From assembly GCA_029238665.1 (NCBI GenBank), contig JAQWFQ010000031.1, positions 1 through 56,794 on the forward strand: a stretch of DNA of 56,794 nucleotides. Reading direction: 5' to 3'. Made by a program: the position numbers and the translations under genes. The DNA is from Crocinitomicaceae bacterium. GTDB taxonomy: Bacteria > Bacteroidota > Bacteroidia > Flavobacteriales_D > Crocinitomicaceae. The notes beneath the pieces were generated by a model that was not told the DNA's origin, ran no database searches, and saw only the letters and a program-made list of their open reading frames with translations. Each line of letters opens with the position of its first letter. Position 1 is the stretch's first letter. Below are positions 33,033 through 42,136 of the stretch, piece by piece.

Positions 33033-34745
33033 ATGATGACGATAAACAAACCTACACGACAGTTTGTAGCACAAGACCTTAAAATAGAAAGTTGGGACTC
33101 AATCTCCGTTTATTTCAAAGATCTTGTTGAACGTGAAATCAACTCCATTGAAGATTTTAAAACTTGGCTAAAAGACAACAGTGAGCTTGAGGCAATTCTT
33201 GAAGAAGATGCAGCCTGGAGGTACATAAAAATGACCATTGACACTAAGGATGAAAGCCTAAGTAAAGCATACACATTCTTTGTATCTGAGATACAGCCTC
33301 AAATTGCACCTTTAGAGGACATCATCAATAGAAAACTCAACGACATTGAATTTACACAAGCGCTAGAATCTGACCCGGCTTACACGATTTTATTTCGAGG
33401 CGTAAAAAAAGCATTGGAACTATACCGTAAAGAAAACATTCAACTCATTTCTGAAGTTGCGACAGAGAGTCAGAAATTTGGCTCTATAGCTGCCGCACAG
33501 AGTATTGAATATAACGGCGAAACACTTACAATTCAAAAAGCCGCTTCCCTATTAAAAGAAACCGATGAAGATTTAAGAAAAACGATTTTTAATAAGATTT
33601 CATCAAGACGCCGGCAAGATATCCATTCATTTAATGAATTATTTGATACACTCCTTAAGAAACGCCATCAAATTGCTACAAACGCAGGATTCAAGAATTT
33701 TCGAGATTACAAAATGGAAGCCCTAGGAAGGTTTGATTATACTGTTCAAGATTGTTATGATTTTCACACCTCTGTTAAGCAGGTTATTGTCCCAATTGTA
33801 CGTAAAATACAACAAGATCGATTGGACCGTTTTGGAAAAACAAAGTTTATGCCTTGGGACACACAGGTAGACCCTGAAGGAAAAGATCCTTTAAAACCCT
33901 TTTCTAATGGAAAAGAACTACTTGAAGGAACCGTAAACATGTTCAATAAAATAGACACTTACTTTGGGGACTGTTTAAGTACAATGGACACAATGAATCA
34001 TTTAGATTTAGAATCTAAAGATGGTAAGTCTCCCGGTGGATACAACTACCCACTCTATGAAATTGGAGTCCCATTTATCTTTATGAACGCAGTAGGTTCG
34101 CAACAAGACCTTGTTACCATGGTGCACGAAGGTGGCCACGCAATACATTCCTTTTTAAGTAGAGACCTAGAATTAACAGGCTTTAAAAATCTTCCGTCTG
34201 AAGTCGCTGAACTAGCATCCATGTCAATGGAGCTACTCTCCATGGAAAATTGGGACGAATTTTACACTGACAAAGACGACCTAAAACGTGCTAAAAAAGA
34301 GCAACTTGAATCAAGTTTAACAATCCTGCCTTGGATTGCGCAGGTAGATGAGTTCCAGCATTGGTTATATGAAAAATATAACCACACAACAGAAGAAAGA
34401 ACAGCTAAATGGGTTTCTCTGTGCAAAGAATACGGCACAGGCCTTACCGACTGGACAGGAAACGAAGATTTATTAGAAACATCTTGGCAGCGTCAACTAC
34501 ACATTTTTGAAGTGCCTTTCTACTACATTGAATACGGTATTTCACAATTAGGAGCCTTAGGTGTTTGGAAGAACAGTTTAGAAAACAAAGCCTTGGCTAT
34601 TGAACAGTATAAAAATGCATTAAAGCTAGCCTACACACGCAGTATTCCTGAAATATATGATGTTGCTGGCGTGAAATTTGACTTCACAATTGATCACATT
34701 CGGAGTTTAGCCGATTTTATCGAAAAACAATTGGAAAAACTATAA
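33033..34745 (+). CDS. M3 family oligoendopeptidase
   Basis: This zinc metallopeptidase should cut short peptides in the cytoplasm. The catalytic motif VHEGGHAIHSF (HExxH with Glu as base) lies at about residue 367, and the third zinc ligand Glu is in LPSEVAELASMSMELL some 25 residues on. The rest is helical, as in PepF-like enzymes; the GFKNFRDYKMEALGRFDY and YYIEYGISQLGALGVW segments are typical. The length of 570 residues is normal. No signal peptide is present. Either of the two adjacent Met codons (33033 or 33036) may be the start. Confidence 0.93.
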   Translation: MMTINKPTRQFVAQDLKIESWDSISVYFKDLVEREINSIEDFKTWLKDNSELEAILEEDAAWRYIKMTIDTKDESLSKAYTFFVSEIQPQIAPLEDIINRKLNDIEFTQALESDPAYTILFRGVKKALELYRKENIQLISEVATESQKFGSIAAAQSIEYNGETLTIQKAASLLKETDEDLRKTIFNKISSRRRQDIHSFNELFDTLLKKRHQIATNAGFKNFRDYKMEALGRFDYTVQDCYDFHTSVKQVIVPIVRKIQQDRLDRFGKTKFMPWDTQVDPEGKDPLKPFSNGKELLEGTVNMFNKIDTYFGDCLSTMDTMNHLDLESKDGKSPGGYNYPLYEIGVPFIFMNAVGSQQDLVTMVHEGGHAIHSFLSRDLELTGFKNLPSEVAELASMSMELLSMENWDEFYTDKDDLKRAKKEQLESSLTILPWIAQVDEFQHWLYEKYNHTTEERTAKWVSLCKEYGTGLTDWTGNEDLLETSWQRQLHIFEVPFYYIEYGISQLGALGVWKNSLENKALAIEQYKNALKLAYTRSIPEIYDVAGVKFDFTIDHIRSLADFIEKQLEKL

Positions 34746-34753
34746 GGAAAGTC

Positions 34754-34783
34754 TTGTTCGAGATGAAATTACTACTATATTTG
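34754..34783 (+). promoter_or_regulatory. Promoter of the tRNA-Met gene
   Basis: TTG at 34754-34756 and TATATTTG at 34776-34783 are separated by 19 bp, a full match to the Bacteroidota -33/-7 consensus. The tRNA begins 29 bp downstream. Confidence 0.7.
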
Positions 34784-34811
34784 CACCCGAAATAACACTA
34801 TTTCAGTGTAT

Positions 34812-34885
34812 GGCGAGGTAGCTCAGTTGGTTAGAGCATCGGATTCATAACCCGAAGGCCATGGGTTCAAGTCCCATTCTCGCTA
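34812..34885 (+). tRNA. tRNA-Met (CAT anticodon, probably elongator)
   Basis: A full cloverleaf can be folded: acceptor GGCGAGG / TCTCGCT with end G-U pairs, D arm AGCTCAGTTGGTTAGAGC, anticodon loop TTCATAA, variable loop, and T arm ATGGG-TTCAAGT-CCCAT. The anticodon is CAT and the discriminator is A; the CCA end is not encoded (ACA follows). The paired first base argues against the initiator tRNA. A lysidine-modified tRNA-Ile (CAT) cannot be wholly excluded. Confidence 0.9.
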
Positions 34886-34887
34886 CA

Positions 34888-34918
34888 AAAAAGGTCGACT
34901 CAAGAGTTGACCTTTTTT
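34888..34918 (+). terminator. Rho-independent terminator after tRNA-Met
   Basis: A 12-bp stem (AAAGGTCGACTC / GAGTTGACCTTT, one G-U pair) closed by a 2-base AA loop, or a slightly shorter stem, is followed by six T. It starts only a few bases after the tRNA. Confidence 0.85.
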
Positions 34919-35098
34919 AGTTATAAAACAGCCTCTTTACCGAAAGTGTGTATTGCGACACCTAACCACCCACACTAAGTGAACCCCTATTCTCTACTTA
35001 TAGAGGATCGTTCTAGAAAGACTAAAAACCAGTATTTAATTCAAAAAAATACGTATATTGCGACCTTTCAAGAAAAGAACACAATACGACACAATACA

Positions 35099-35488
35099 AT
35101 GACAGTAAAAGATAAATACGAAATTGAATTCTTATTAAAAACTTCAGCGAAAGTTTTAGACGGAATGATAAGCACACCAAGTGGTTTAAGCGAATGGTTT
35201 GCTGATGACGTAAACATTAAAGATGATATTTATACATTTTTCTGGGATGGATCAGAAGAAGAAGCACGTTTACTGACACGAAAACCAAATTCTAAGATTA
35301 AATTTCAATGGATTGAGGACGAAGAAGAAGGCATTGACTCTTATTTTGAAATACGCTACGAGGTTGACCCTATGACAAAAGCAGTAATTCTTACCGTTAC
35401 CTTTTTTGCTGAATCTGGAGAACAAGAAGAGATTCAACGTTTTTGGGAAAATCAAATCGGTGAACTTAAACGTACGCTAGGAGCATAA
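35099..35488 (+). CDS. START-like domain protein (SRPBCC superfamily)
   Basis: The ATG at 35099 (MTVKDKYEIEFLLKTS) is preferred over the longer frame from 34979, which starts in the tRNA leader region. The 129-residue protein has the AHSA1/START-like shape: a first strand EIEFLLKTSAKVLDGMIS, TPSGLSEWFADDV (a hallmark of the family), the hydrophobic strand FFWDGSEEEARLL, and a C-terminal helix (IQRFWENQIGELKRTLGA). These domains bind hydrophobic ligands in a deep cavity. The ligand is unknown. It precedes the permease gene by 59 bp. Confidence 0.85.
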   Translation: MTVKDKYEIEFLLKTSAKVLDGMISTPSGLSEWFADDVNIKDDIYTFFWDGSEEEARLLTRKPNSKIKFQWIEDEEEGIDSYFEIRYEVDPMTKAVILTVTFFAESGEQEEIQRFWENQIGELKRTLGA

Positions 35489-35547
35489 TAACTCCAAATC
35501 TTTACCGTTCTTGACGTGTCTTACGAAAGACATAAACTTTATATTTA

Positions 35548-37002
35548 TTGAAGCGTCTATATTATTTTAGTATTCGATCGTTTATAGGTCCATTCCTGGT
35601 AACCTTTGCAATTTCAATGTTCATTCTGATCATGCAGTTTTTCTGGATGTATATTGACGATTTAATGGGAAAAGGACTTTCTGTTGCTGTAATTATAGAG
35701 CTTCTTTTCTACATTTCAGCGAGTCTAATCCCCTTAGCCCTACCCCTTACAATATTATTGTCCTCAATAATGACCTTAGGGAACCTTTCCGAAAACAATG
35801 AGCTTACCGCATTAAAATCAAGCGGACTATCCCTTTACCGCATACTACGCCCCTTAACTGGAATTGTATTAATGATATCTTTGGCAACTTTTTTATTTGC
35901 CAATTACGTAATTCCAGTATCTACACTAAAATGGCGCTCGTTAATTTACGACATTCAAAGTACAAAGATATCCAGCATAATTAAACCCGGATCTTACAGT
36001 ACAGATGTGGATGGCTATGCAATTAAAGTAGACGAAGGAAATGATGATTACTTTAAAGGAGTACTCATTCACGATCACACTACACCAAACGAAATAAAAT
36101 CCATTCGTGCCAAAGAAGGACATATCTATAAGTCCGAAAATGGTAAGTTTCTATTCTTCGAACTCAAAAATGGTACTGTCATAGAAGAGTTGGCACCCCA
36201 ATCGCCTAATTTTAGTAGCGACGGAAATTCACACAGCAAAAACAGCAATCACCCATCCAGAAGGTCAAATTTTAAGCAAGCCACATACAAAATTGATTTG
36301 CAAGGATTTGATTTAAGTCGTTCTAACGAAGATTTATTTAATGACAAGCACGAAATGTTAAACGTGTTTCAAATTCAACAAACAATTGACTCTATTCAAA
36401 AGAATGGTGATGCCATTGTCAACAACTTCTTAAAGAGCATCAAAAACAATCACCCCTACTTAAACGCATACACATTCCTAGAAAGTAATACGAAAAATAA
36501 AGATGACAACATTATAACACCCTCATCAATCGACACAACTGTTTCTTACCAAAAGCTATCCGCAAAAGAAAAAATTGCCGTCATATCAATGGCGCAAACA
36601 AAGTTGAGAAATCAAAATAAAAACCTTGACTCTCAAAAGAATTTTATATTAGGAATGGATAGAGATATTGACCAATACCTGGTTGAATTTCATCGTAAAT
36701 TCGCATTAACCTTTGCTATAATCATCTTGTTTTTTGTAGGAGCACCACTGGGAGCCATAGTGCGAAAAGGTGGGTTTGGAGCTCCCGTTGTTATTGCAGC
36801 ACTATTGTTTATGATTTACTTTGTACTGATTACTGTTGGTGACAACATGACGAAAACAAATACAGTTTCTCCATTTATAGGTATGTGGTTTGCCTCTATG
36901 GTTTTGCTTCCAATTGCCTTTTGGCTAACAAGAGCAGCAGCAAATGATGTCTCAATATTTAGACTTCCCAATTTTAGGAATCCTTTTAAAGCCAAATCGT
37001 GA
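35548..37002 (+). CDS. LptF/LptG-type permease (YjgP/YjgQ family)
   Basis: This is a half-component of the inner-membrane LPS exporter LptBFG. It starts with TTG at 35548 (KRLYYFSIRSFIGPFLVTF), which keeps the conserved first helix; no ATG lies near. There are three N-terminal helices (about 12-120), a large periplasmic domain (about 125-370) with a hydrophilic Ser/Asn-rich insertion near residues 222-245, and three C-terminal helices (about 385-465) with FFVGAPLGAIVRKGGFG. The length is 484 residues. The last 4 bp overlap a glycosyltransferase gene. No LptB or second permease is next to it. Confidence 0.9.
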   Translation: MKRLYYFSIRSFIGPFLVTFAISMFILIMQFFWMYIDDLMGKGLSVAVIIELLFYISASLIPLALPLTILLSSIMTLGNLSENNELTALKSSGLSLYRILRPLTGIVLMISLATFLFANYVIPVSTLKWRSLIYDIQSTKISSIIKPGSYSTDVDGYAIKVDEGNDDYFKGVLIHDHTTPNEIKSIRAKEGHIYKSENGKFLFFELKNGTVIEELAPQSPNFSSDGNSHSKNSNHPSRRSNFKQATYKIDLQGFDLSRSNEDLFNDKHEMLNVFQIQQTIDSIQKNGDAIVNNFLKSIKNNHPYLNAYTFLESNTKNKDDNIITPSSIDTTVSYQKLSAKEKIAVISMAQTKLRNQNKNLDSQKNFILGMDRDIDQYLVEFHRKFALTFAIIILFFVGAPLGAIVRKGGFGAPVVIAALLFMIYFVLITVGDNMTKTNTVSPFIGMWFASMVLLPIAFWLTRAAANDVSIFRLPNFRNPFKAKS

Positions 37003-38171
37003 AGGTTCTATATATCACAAACAAGCCTATTTATCCGAAAATAGACGGCGGGTGCGTTGCTATGGATAACTTTCTTAACTGTTTGTTGAACACCAAAATT
37101 ATAGTTAAACACATTTGCATTTCCACAAACAAACACCCGTTTAAACAAAATGCATATCCTGCCAAGCAGCAACTAACTATCCATAACCACTTTATTGATA
37201 CTGACATCACCTCTTACCGCGGATTCATAAATCTGTTTAAAAGTGGGTCTTACAATGTAAATAGATTTCATTGTAAAAACCTTCAAGCTACAATTAAACA
37301 AGAGGTAGAACACTCCAAATACGACTGTGTAATTCTCGAAAGTTTATTTACAACCACATACATCGAAGCCATTCGATCTAAGACCAGCATTCCCATTTTT
37401 GTAAGAACACACAACCTCGAACACAAAATAGCAACTGACCTAGCTAAAAACAGCACTGGAATAAAAAAAGTGTACCTGTCAAAACTTGCAAAAGACTTAA
37501 AGACGTATGAAATAAGCGCCTTAAAAAAGATTGACGGTATATTGTCTATTTCTAAAGCTGACACCGAACAGATAGAAGCATTAGAAATTAACACCCCAAT
37601 AAAAACAATCGGTGTCGCCATACCTATTCCAGATATTCAAAATAATTATGATGCCAACGGCATCTTTCATTTAGGAGCGATGAACTGGCAACCTAACATT
37701 GAAGCGGTAAAAAGACTAGTTGACATATTTCCAGAAATAATTAAGTCCACACCACGTTGCAAGCTACACATTGCAGGCTCATCAGATAGTGATTACATCA
37801 AACCGCAAACAAAAAAACAAATCTATTTTGATGGCTTTGTAGACAACATTCAAACATACGCACTGAAAAAAGGCATTTTAGTATCCCCTATTATCTCAGG
37901 GTCTGGAATTCGAATAAAAATTCTTGAAATGATGGCGATAGGCATCCCTATAATCACGACAAAACTCGGGGCTTCTGGAATAAACTACACAGATTCAAAC
38001 TGCTTAATAATTGCCAACAAAAACACCGATATTATTGCCGCCACCCTGGAACTCATCCAAAACAAGGATTCCCGAAAAAAAATTGGTCAAAATGCCATTG
38101 CATATATTCGAAAAAACCATAATATTGAAGATATAAGTAGCGAAATCATTGAATTCATCAAAGGAACATAA
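36999..38171 (+). CDS. Glycosyltransferase, GT4-like (group 1)
   Basis: A 390-residue GT-B enzyme. The N-terminal domain begins MKVLYITNKPIYPKIDGGCVAM, a typical acceptor-binding start. The C-terminal domain has HLGAMNWQPNIEAVKRLV, IHIAGSS-type (LHIAGSSDSDYI) and the donor-binding ISGSGIRIKILEMMAIGIPIITT loop, where Glu contacts the nucleotide sugar. It overlaps the permease gene by 4 bp and the next glycosyltransferase gene by 23 bp. The sugar and acceptor are unknown; surface polysaccharide or lipid glycosylation is plausible from the lptFG link. Confidence 0.88.
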   Translation: MKVLYITNKPIYPKIDGGCVAMDNFLNCLLNTKIIVKHICISTNKHPFKQNAYPAKQQLTIHNHFIDTDITSYRGFINLFKSGSYNVNRFHCKNLQATIKQEVEHSKYDCVILESLFTTTYIEAIRSKTSIPIFVRTHNLEHKIATDLAKNSTGIKKVYLSKLAKDLKTYEISALKKIDGILSISKADTEQIEALEINTPIKTIGVAIPIPDIQNNYDANGIFHLGAMNWQPNIEAVKRLVDIFPEIIKSTPRCKLHIAGSSDSDYIKPQTKKQIYFDGFVDNIQTYALKKGILVSPIISGSGIRIKILEMMAIGIPIITTKLGASGINYTDSNCLIIANKNTDIIAATLELIQNKDSRKKIGQNAIAYIRKNHNIEDISSEIIEFIKGT

Positions 38172-39327
38172 ACCACAATTACTAATGATTGTATCCCGTT
38201 TCCCTTATCCACTGGACAAGGGAGACAAGCTCCGTGCGTTTTACCAATTGCGAGAATTAAGTAAAACATTCAACATTACCCTTATCGCTTTAACAAGTAA
38301 AAACACCTCAAAAGAACACCTAAAAAAGGTTGCTGTATTTTGCGATGAGGTTATCATATCTAAACTAAGTTGGACTTCAAAACTCATACACATGGGCAGA
38401 AGTTTCTGGAATGGAAAACCATTTCAAGTTGGTTACTTCTACTCCATAAACACTCAAAAAACAATTAATTCAACACTTAAAAAGAAAGCATTTAAACATA
38501 TTTACTGTCAACTAGTTAGAACGACTGAGTATGTAAAAAACGTGCATCACATACCTAAGACTTTGGATTACATGGATGCATTGAGCACGGGTATTGAAAG
38601 ACGAATTGAAAAGCAACCCTTTTATAAGAAATGGCTATTCAAGTCAGAATCGAAACGACTCGCAAAATACGAAAGATCCATATTCGACTTCTTTGAACAT
38701 AAAACGATAATTAGTGAACAAGACCGGGCATTAATAAAACACCCGGATAGAGATGAAATTATTTGTGTTTCCAATGGTATCGACAAATCTTTCTTTGAGG
38801 AGATTGATACGGAAAAGGACCATGACTTTGTATTTGTAGGAAACATGAGCTACCCTCCAAATATTGAGGCTGTTCACTACATTCACGACAACATCTTGCC
38901 AAATTTCCCAAATTCAAAACTGCTAGTATCTGGCTCTTCTCCACACATTAGCCTGAAAGAACTTGAAAGCTCCTCATCACAAATCACCTTAACAGGTTGG
39001 ATTGATGATATCCGCGATTCTTACGCTAGAGGTAAAGTTTTCTTAGCTCCGATGATGATTGGAACAGGTATGCAAAATAAACTTCTGGAGGCAATGGCTT
39101 TGGGAATCCCTTGTATTACCACCCCTCTAGCAAACAATGCAATTAAGGCGAAGCATGAAAGCCAAATTCTTGAAGGATCCACAAAAGAAGAACTGACAAA
39201 TCTCGCTGCACAACTATTGAGCAACGAGGAGTTACAACAATCTATTGGTCAGTCTGGAAAACAATTTGTGAAAGCGCATTACAGCTGGGAAAAATCAAGC
39301 TCTAAACTTGTAAGGTTAATAAAATAA
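38149..39327 (+). CDS. Glycosyltransferase, TIGR03087/GT4-like
   Basis: A second GT-B enzyme, 392 residues, with SRFPYPLDKGDKLRAFYQLREL at the N-terminus. That sequence recalls the TIGR03087 group of exosortase-linked transferases. The donor site is IGTGMQNKLLEAMALGIPCITT with the conserved Glu, and VFVGNMSYPPNIEAV is the linker strand. A shorter start at 38185 is possible and would remove the 23-bp overlap. With the preceding gene it forms a paired transferase block. No exosortase gene lies in the window. Confidence 0.86.
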   Translation: MNSSKEHKPQLLMIVSRFPYPLDKGDKLRAFYQLRELSKTFNITLIALTSKNTSKEHLKKVAVFCDEVIISKLSWTSKLIHMGRSFWNGKPFQVGYFYSINTQKTINSTLKKKAFKHIYCQLVRTTEYVKNVHHIPKTLDYMDALSTGIERRIEKQPFYKKWLFKSESKRLAKYERSIFDFFEHKTIISEQDRALIKHPDRDEIICVSNGIDKSFFEEIDTEKDHDFVFVGNMSYPPNIEAVHYIHDNILPNFPNSKLLVSGSSPHISLKELESSSSQITLTGWIDDIRDSYARGKVFLAPMMIGTGMQNKLLEAMALGIPCITTPLANNAIKAKHESQILEGSTKEELTNLAAQLLSNEELQQSIGQSGKQFVKAHYSWEKSSSKLVRLIK

Positions 39328-39401
39328 CAAGCACTTCTACAAAGTCATACCATCAAGCCAATCTTTTTACAAAAAAGGAGTTATAACTGATATTTTTCAA
39401 G

Positions 39402-39409
39402 TAATTTTG
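39402..39409 (+). promoter_or_regulatory. Possible -7 element upstream of ribBA
   Basis: TAATTTTG fits TAnnTTTG, with a weak TTA at 18-bp spacing (39381-39383). The ATG follows 23 bp later. No FMN-riboswitch conserved blocks were found in the 104-bp leader. Confidence 0.35.
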
Positions 39410-39431
39410 CACTTCAACTAAGTAGTGATAT

Positions 39432-40646
39432 ATGCAGTTTACGCTGAATACAATAGAAGAAGCAATTGAAGACATCAAACAAGGACGTGTAGTAATTGTT
39501 GTAGATGACGAAAATCGTGAAAATGAAGGTGATTTCTTAACAGCCGCAAGGAATATTACCCCTGAAATCATCAACTTTATGGTTACTCATGGTCGCGGAC
39601 TAGTTTGCGCACCGTTGGTAGAAGATCATTGTGATGCTCTAGGATTGGAACTCATGGTTTCTTCAAATTCTGCGGCGTACGAAACACCTTTTACAGTTTC
39701 AGTTGATTTAAACGGGCACGGTTGTACAACTGGAATTAGTGCAGCTGACCGCTCTAAAACGATTAAAGCACTTATTGACCCTGACATCAAGCCAGAAGAA
39801 CTTGGTAAACCAGGACACATCTTCCCGCTTCGTGCAAAGAAGGGTGGTGTTCTAAGAAGAGCTGGACATACTGAAGCTGCAATTGACTTAGCGCGTTTAG
39901 CCGGATTTGAACCTGCAGGTGTAATTGTAGAGATCTTGAACGAAGATGGCTCTATGGCTCGTCTTCCTCAATTGATTGAAATTGCAAAGCGTTTTGACTT
40001 GAAATTGGTTTCCATTGAAGACTTAATCAAATACAGAATTAAAACTGAATCACTTATTGAGAAAATAATTGATGTCAAAATGCCTACGACTAAAGGTGAC
40101 TTTGACTTACACTTATACAAAAACACAAACACAGAAGAAGAGCATTTAGTACTAACTAAAGGTGATGTAAGTACAAATGAACCTGTACTACTTCGCGTTC
40201 ACTCTTCATGCATGACAGGCGACATTTTTGGATCTTGCAGGTGTGACTGTGGCCCTCAACTTGAACGCTCAATGAAAATGATTGAAGAAGAAGGACGCGG
40301 AGCAATTGTCTACATGAACCAAGAAGGACGCGGAATTGGACTTACTAACAAATTAAAAGCATACAAACTTCAAGAAGAAGGATACGATACATTGGAAGCC
40401 AATTTAAAGCTTGGTTTTAAAGGTGATGAACGTGACTACGGTATTGGCGCTCAAATTATTCGTGATTTAGGGATTTCAAAAATTCGACTAATGTCGAACA
40501 ACCCCACAAAACGAACAGGACTAATTGGTTACGACTTAGAAATTGTTGAAAATGTTGCACTTGAAATCAAAGGAAACAAACACAATGAGGGCTACCTTAA
40601 AACAAAACGTGACAAGATGGGGCACTCATTAAAACTAGACAAATAA
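39432..40646 (+). CDS. ribBA: Bifunctional 3,4-dihydroxy-2-butanone 4-phosphate synthase / GTP cyclohydrolase II
   Basis: The protein supplies both starting compounds of riboflavin. The RibB half (about 1-200) has [11 protein letters not shown] (metal and substrate site), [13 protein letters not shown] and [17 protein letters not shown]. The RibA half (about 205-404) has the zinc-binding [20 protein letters not shown] (three Cys), [10 protein letters not shown] and [13 protein letters not shown] with the catalytic Tyr/Arg region. The length of 404 residues is full. It follows the glycosyltransferases by about 104 bp, with its own possible promoter, and is 3 bp before the lolD-like gene. Confidence 0.96.
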   Translation: MQFTLNTIEEAIEDIKQGRVVIVVDDENRENEGDFLTAARNITPEIINFMVTHGRGLVCAPLVEDHCDALGLELMVSSNSAAYETPFTVSVDLNGHGCTTGISAADRSKTIKALIDPDIKPEELGKPGHIFPLRAKKGGVLRRAGHTEAAIDLARLAGFEPAGVIVEILNEDGSMARLPQLIEIAKRFDLKLVSIEDLIKYRIKTESLIEKIIDVKMPTTKGDFDLHLYKNTNTEEEHLVLTKGDVSTNEPVLLRVHSSCMTGDIFGSCRCDCGPQLERSMKMIEEEGRGAIVYMNQEGRGIGLTNKLKAYKLQEEGYDTLEANLKLGFKGDERDYGIGAQIIRDLGISKIRLMSNNPTKRTGLIGYDLEIVENVALEIKGNKHNEGYLKTKRDKMGHSLKLDK

Positions 40647-40649
40647 CGA

Positions 40650-41303
40650 ATGTTAATCACCAAGGGAATAACGAAGTCGTACGATGGTTTTCAGATACTG
40701 AAAGGCATTGACTTGGAAATTAACCAAGGTGAAGTTGTTTCTATTGTAGGAGCCTCTGGAGTTGGAAAAACAACATTGCTTCAAATATTAGGAACGCTAG
40801 ACACCCCAAACCAAGGGGAATTACTCATTGACAACGTTAATCCATTTGCACTAAACAGAAAACAACTTTCTGTATTTCGAAATACGTCAATTGGATTTAT
40901 ATTTCAATCGCACCAACTACTCCCTGAATTCAACGCGCTTGAAAACATCATACTTCCAGCATTAATAAAAGGGGATTCTCAAGCGGTAGCGAAAGAAAAA
41001 GGAATGAAACTCTTAGAGGCCCTTGGACTACAAAATCGTTACCACCACAAACCAAATGAACTTTCTGGTGGCGAGCAACAACGCATCGCTGTTGCACGAT
41101 CATTAATTAATCAACCTAAGGTGATTTTTGCAGATGAACCATCAGGAAACCTTGACAGTCAGAATTCATCAGAGCTACACCAATTATTTTTTGATTTGCG
41201 CGATGAGTTTAACCAGACATTTGTAATTGTTACACACAATCAAGCCTTAGCTGAAATGACAGATCGTAAACTTACAATGTCAGACGGGCTCATTTTAGTG
41301 TGA
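40650..41303 (+). CDS. lolD: ABC transporter ATP-binding protein, LolD-like
   Basis: Walker A is GASGVGKTT (about 36-44), the Q-loop is in [10 protein letters not shown], the signature is LSGGEQQR, Walker B is [12 protein letters not shown], and the switch His is in VTHNQALAE. The DEPSGNLD and [15 protein letters not shown] sequences match the LolD/MacB subfamily, which powers lipoprotein release or related mechano-transmission. The length of 217 residues is normal. The permease (LolC/E) is not in this window, so the exact partner is unknown. Confidence 0.88.
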   Translation: MLITKGITKSYDGFQILKGIDLEINQGEVVSIVGASGVGKTTLLQILGTLDTPNQGELLIDNVNPFALNRKQLSVFRNTSIGFIFQSHQLLPEFNALENIILPALIKGDSQAVAKEKGMKLLEALGLQNRYHHKPNELSGGEQQRIAVARSLINQPKVIFADEPSGNLDSQNSSELHQLFFDLRDEFNQTFVIVTHNQALAEMTDRKLTMSDGLILV

Positions 41304-41337
41304 AAAAAATGTTCGTTAAACGGGCATACAAGTAAGA

Positions 41338-42081
41338 ATGACTAAGACCGAAATAAAAGAATACCTCGACTTTAAAGTGGAGCAATACAACACACCTCAC
41401 TTTATTGAGACTGACCCTATCCAACTTCCACACCGTTTCACTAAAAAAGAAGACATTGAAATTGTCGCATTTCTAATCGCAACAATCGCCTGGGGAAATA
41501 GAACATCAATTATTAAAAGTGGGAACCGAATAATAGACATCATGGAGCACGACCCGTACAACTTCATAATCAACTACACATCAAAATCCATCAACTTTGT
41601 TCATAGAACATTTAACGCAATTGACCTAGACTTCTTCTTCCGAAGCCTACGCAACATCTATGAACACGGTGGTCTTGAGGACGCCTTTTCACCCCATACT
41701 GAAATCGAAGGTGTTAAAGGTCGTATTATTCAATTCAGAGAGCTATTCCTAAGTACTGAACATGAAAAACGCAGCGAAAAGCACATCTCTAACCCGCAAA
41801 AGAATTCAGCAGCGAAACGAATAAACATGTTTTTACGATGGATGGTAAGGACTGATTCTACTGGTGTTGATTTTGGTATTTGGAAATCCATATCAAGCTC
41901 AGAACTATACCTCCCTCTTGATGTTCACACAAGTAACAACGCTCGAAGCCTTGGCTTAATTAGCAGAAAACAAAATGACTGGAAGGCCTTGGATGAACTA
42001 ATGACCAATTTAAAATCATTTGACCCATCAGACCCTGTAAAGTATGATTTTGCCCTGTTTGGTATTGGTGCATTTGAATAG
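41338..42081 (+). CDS. TIGR02757 family protein (DUF2400)
   Basis: The 247-residue cytoplasmic protein shows HRFTKKEDIEIVAFLIATIAWGNRTSIIKSG near the N-terminus, INMFLRWMVRTDSTGVDFGIWKSI in the middle and LYLPLDVHTSNNARSLGLI, all typical of TIGR02757. The ending DPVKYDFALFGIGAFE is also conserved. The family is widespread in Bacteroidota and has no proven function. The LolD-like ATPase and BatA-like neighbours form a familiar gene string in this phylum. Confidence 0.88.
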   Translation: MTKTEIKEYLDFKVEQYNTPHFIETDPIQLPHRFTKKEDIEIVAFLIATIAWGNRTSIIKSGNRIIDIMEHDPYNFIINYTSKSINFVHRTFNAIDLDFFFRSLRNIYEHGGLEDAFSPHTEIEGVKGRIIQFRELFLSTEHEKRSEKHISNPQKNSAAKRINMFLRWMVRTDSTGVDFGIWKSISSSELYLPLDVHTSNNARSLGLISRKQNDWKALDELMTNLKSFDPSDPVKYDFALFGIGAFE

Positions 42082-42123
42082 CGCAATTCTTTAAATTATT
42101 CAAGGAAGACAACGATAAAATTT

Positions 42124-42131
42124 TATCTTTG
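42124..42131 (+). promoter_or_regulatory. -7 element immediately before the BatA-like gene
   Basis: TATCTTTG matches TAnnTTTG and ends only 5 bp before the ATG at 42137. With the 5-6 bp distance seen at the SRP RNA gene, the transcript would begin at or next to the A of ATG. No fitting -33 TTG was found. Confidence 0.45.
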
Positions 42132-42136
42132 ATACC

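Noticed and set aside
34979-35098. N-terminal 40-residue extension of the START-like protein
   Set aside because: It lies just after the tRNA terminator and lacks conserved character; the ATG at 35099 begins the recognised domain.
39328-39431. FMN riboswitch upstream of ribBA
   Set aside because: The conserved blocks of the FMN aptamer are absent from the short leader.
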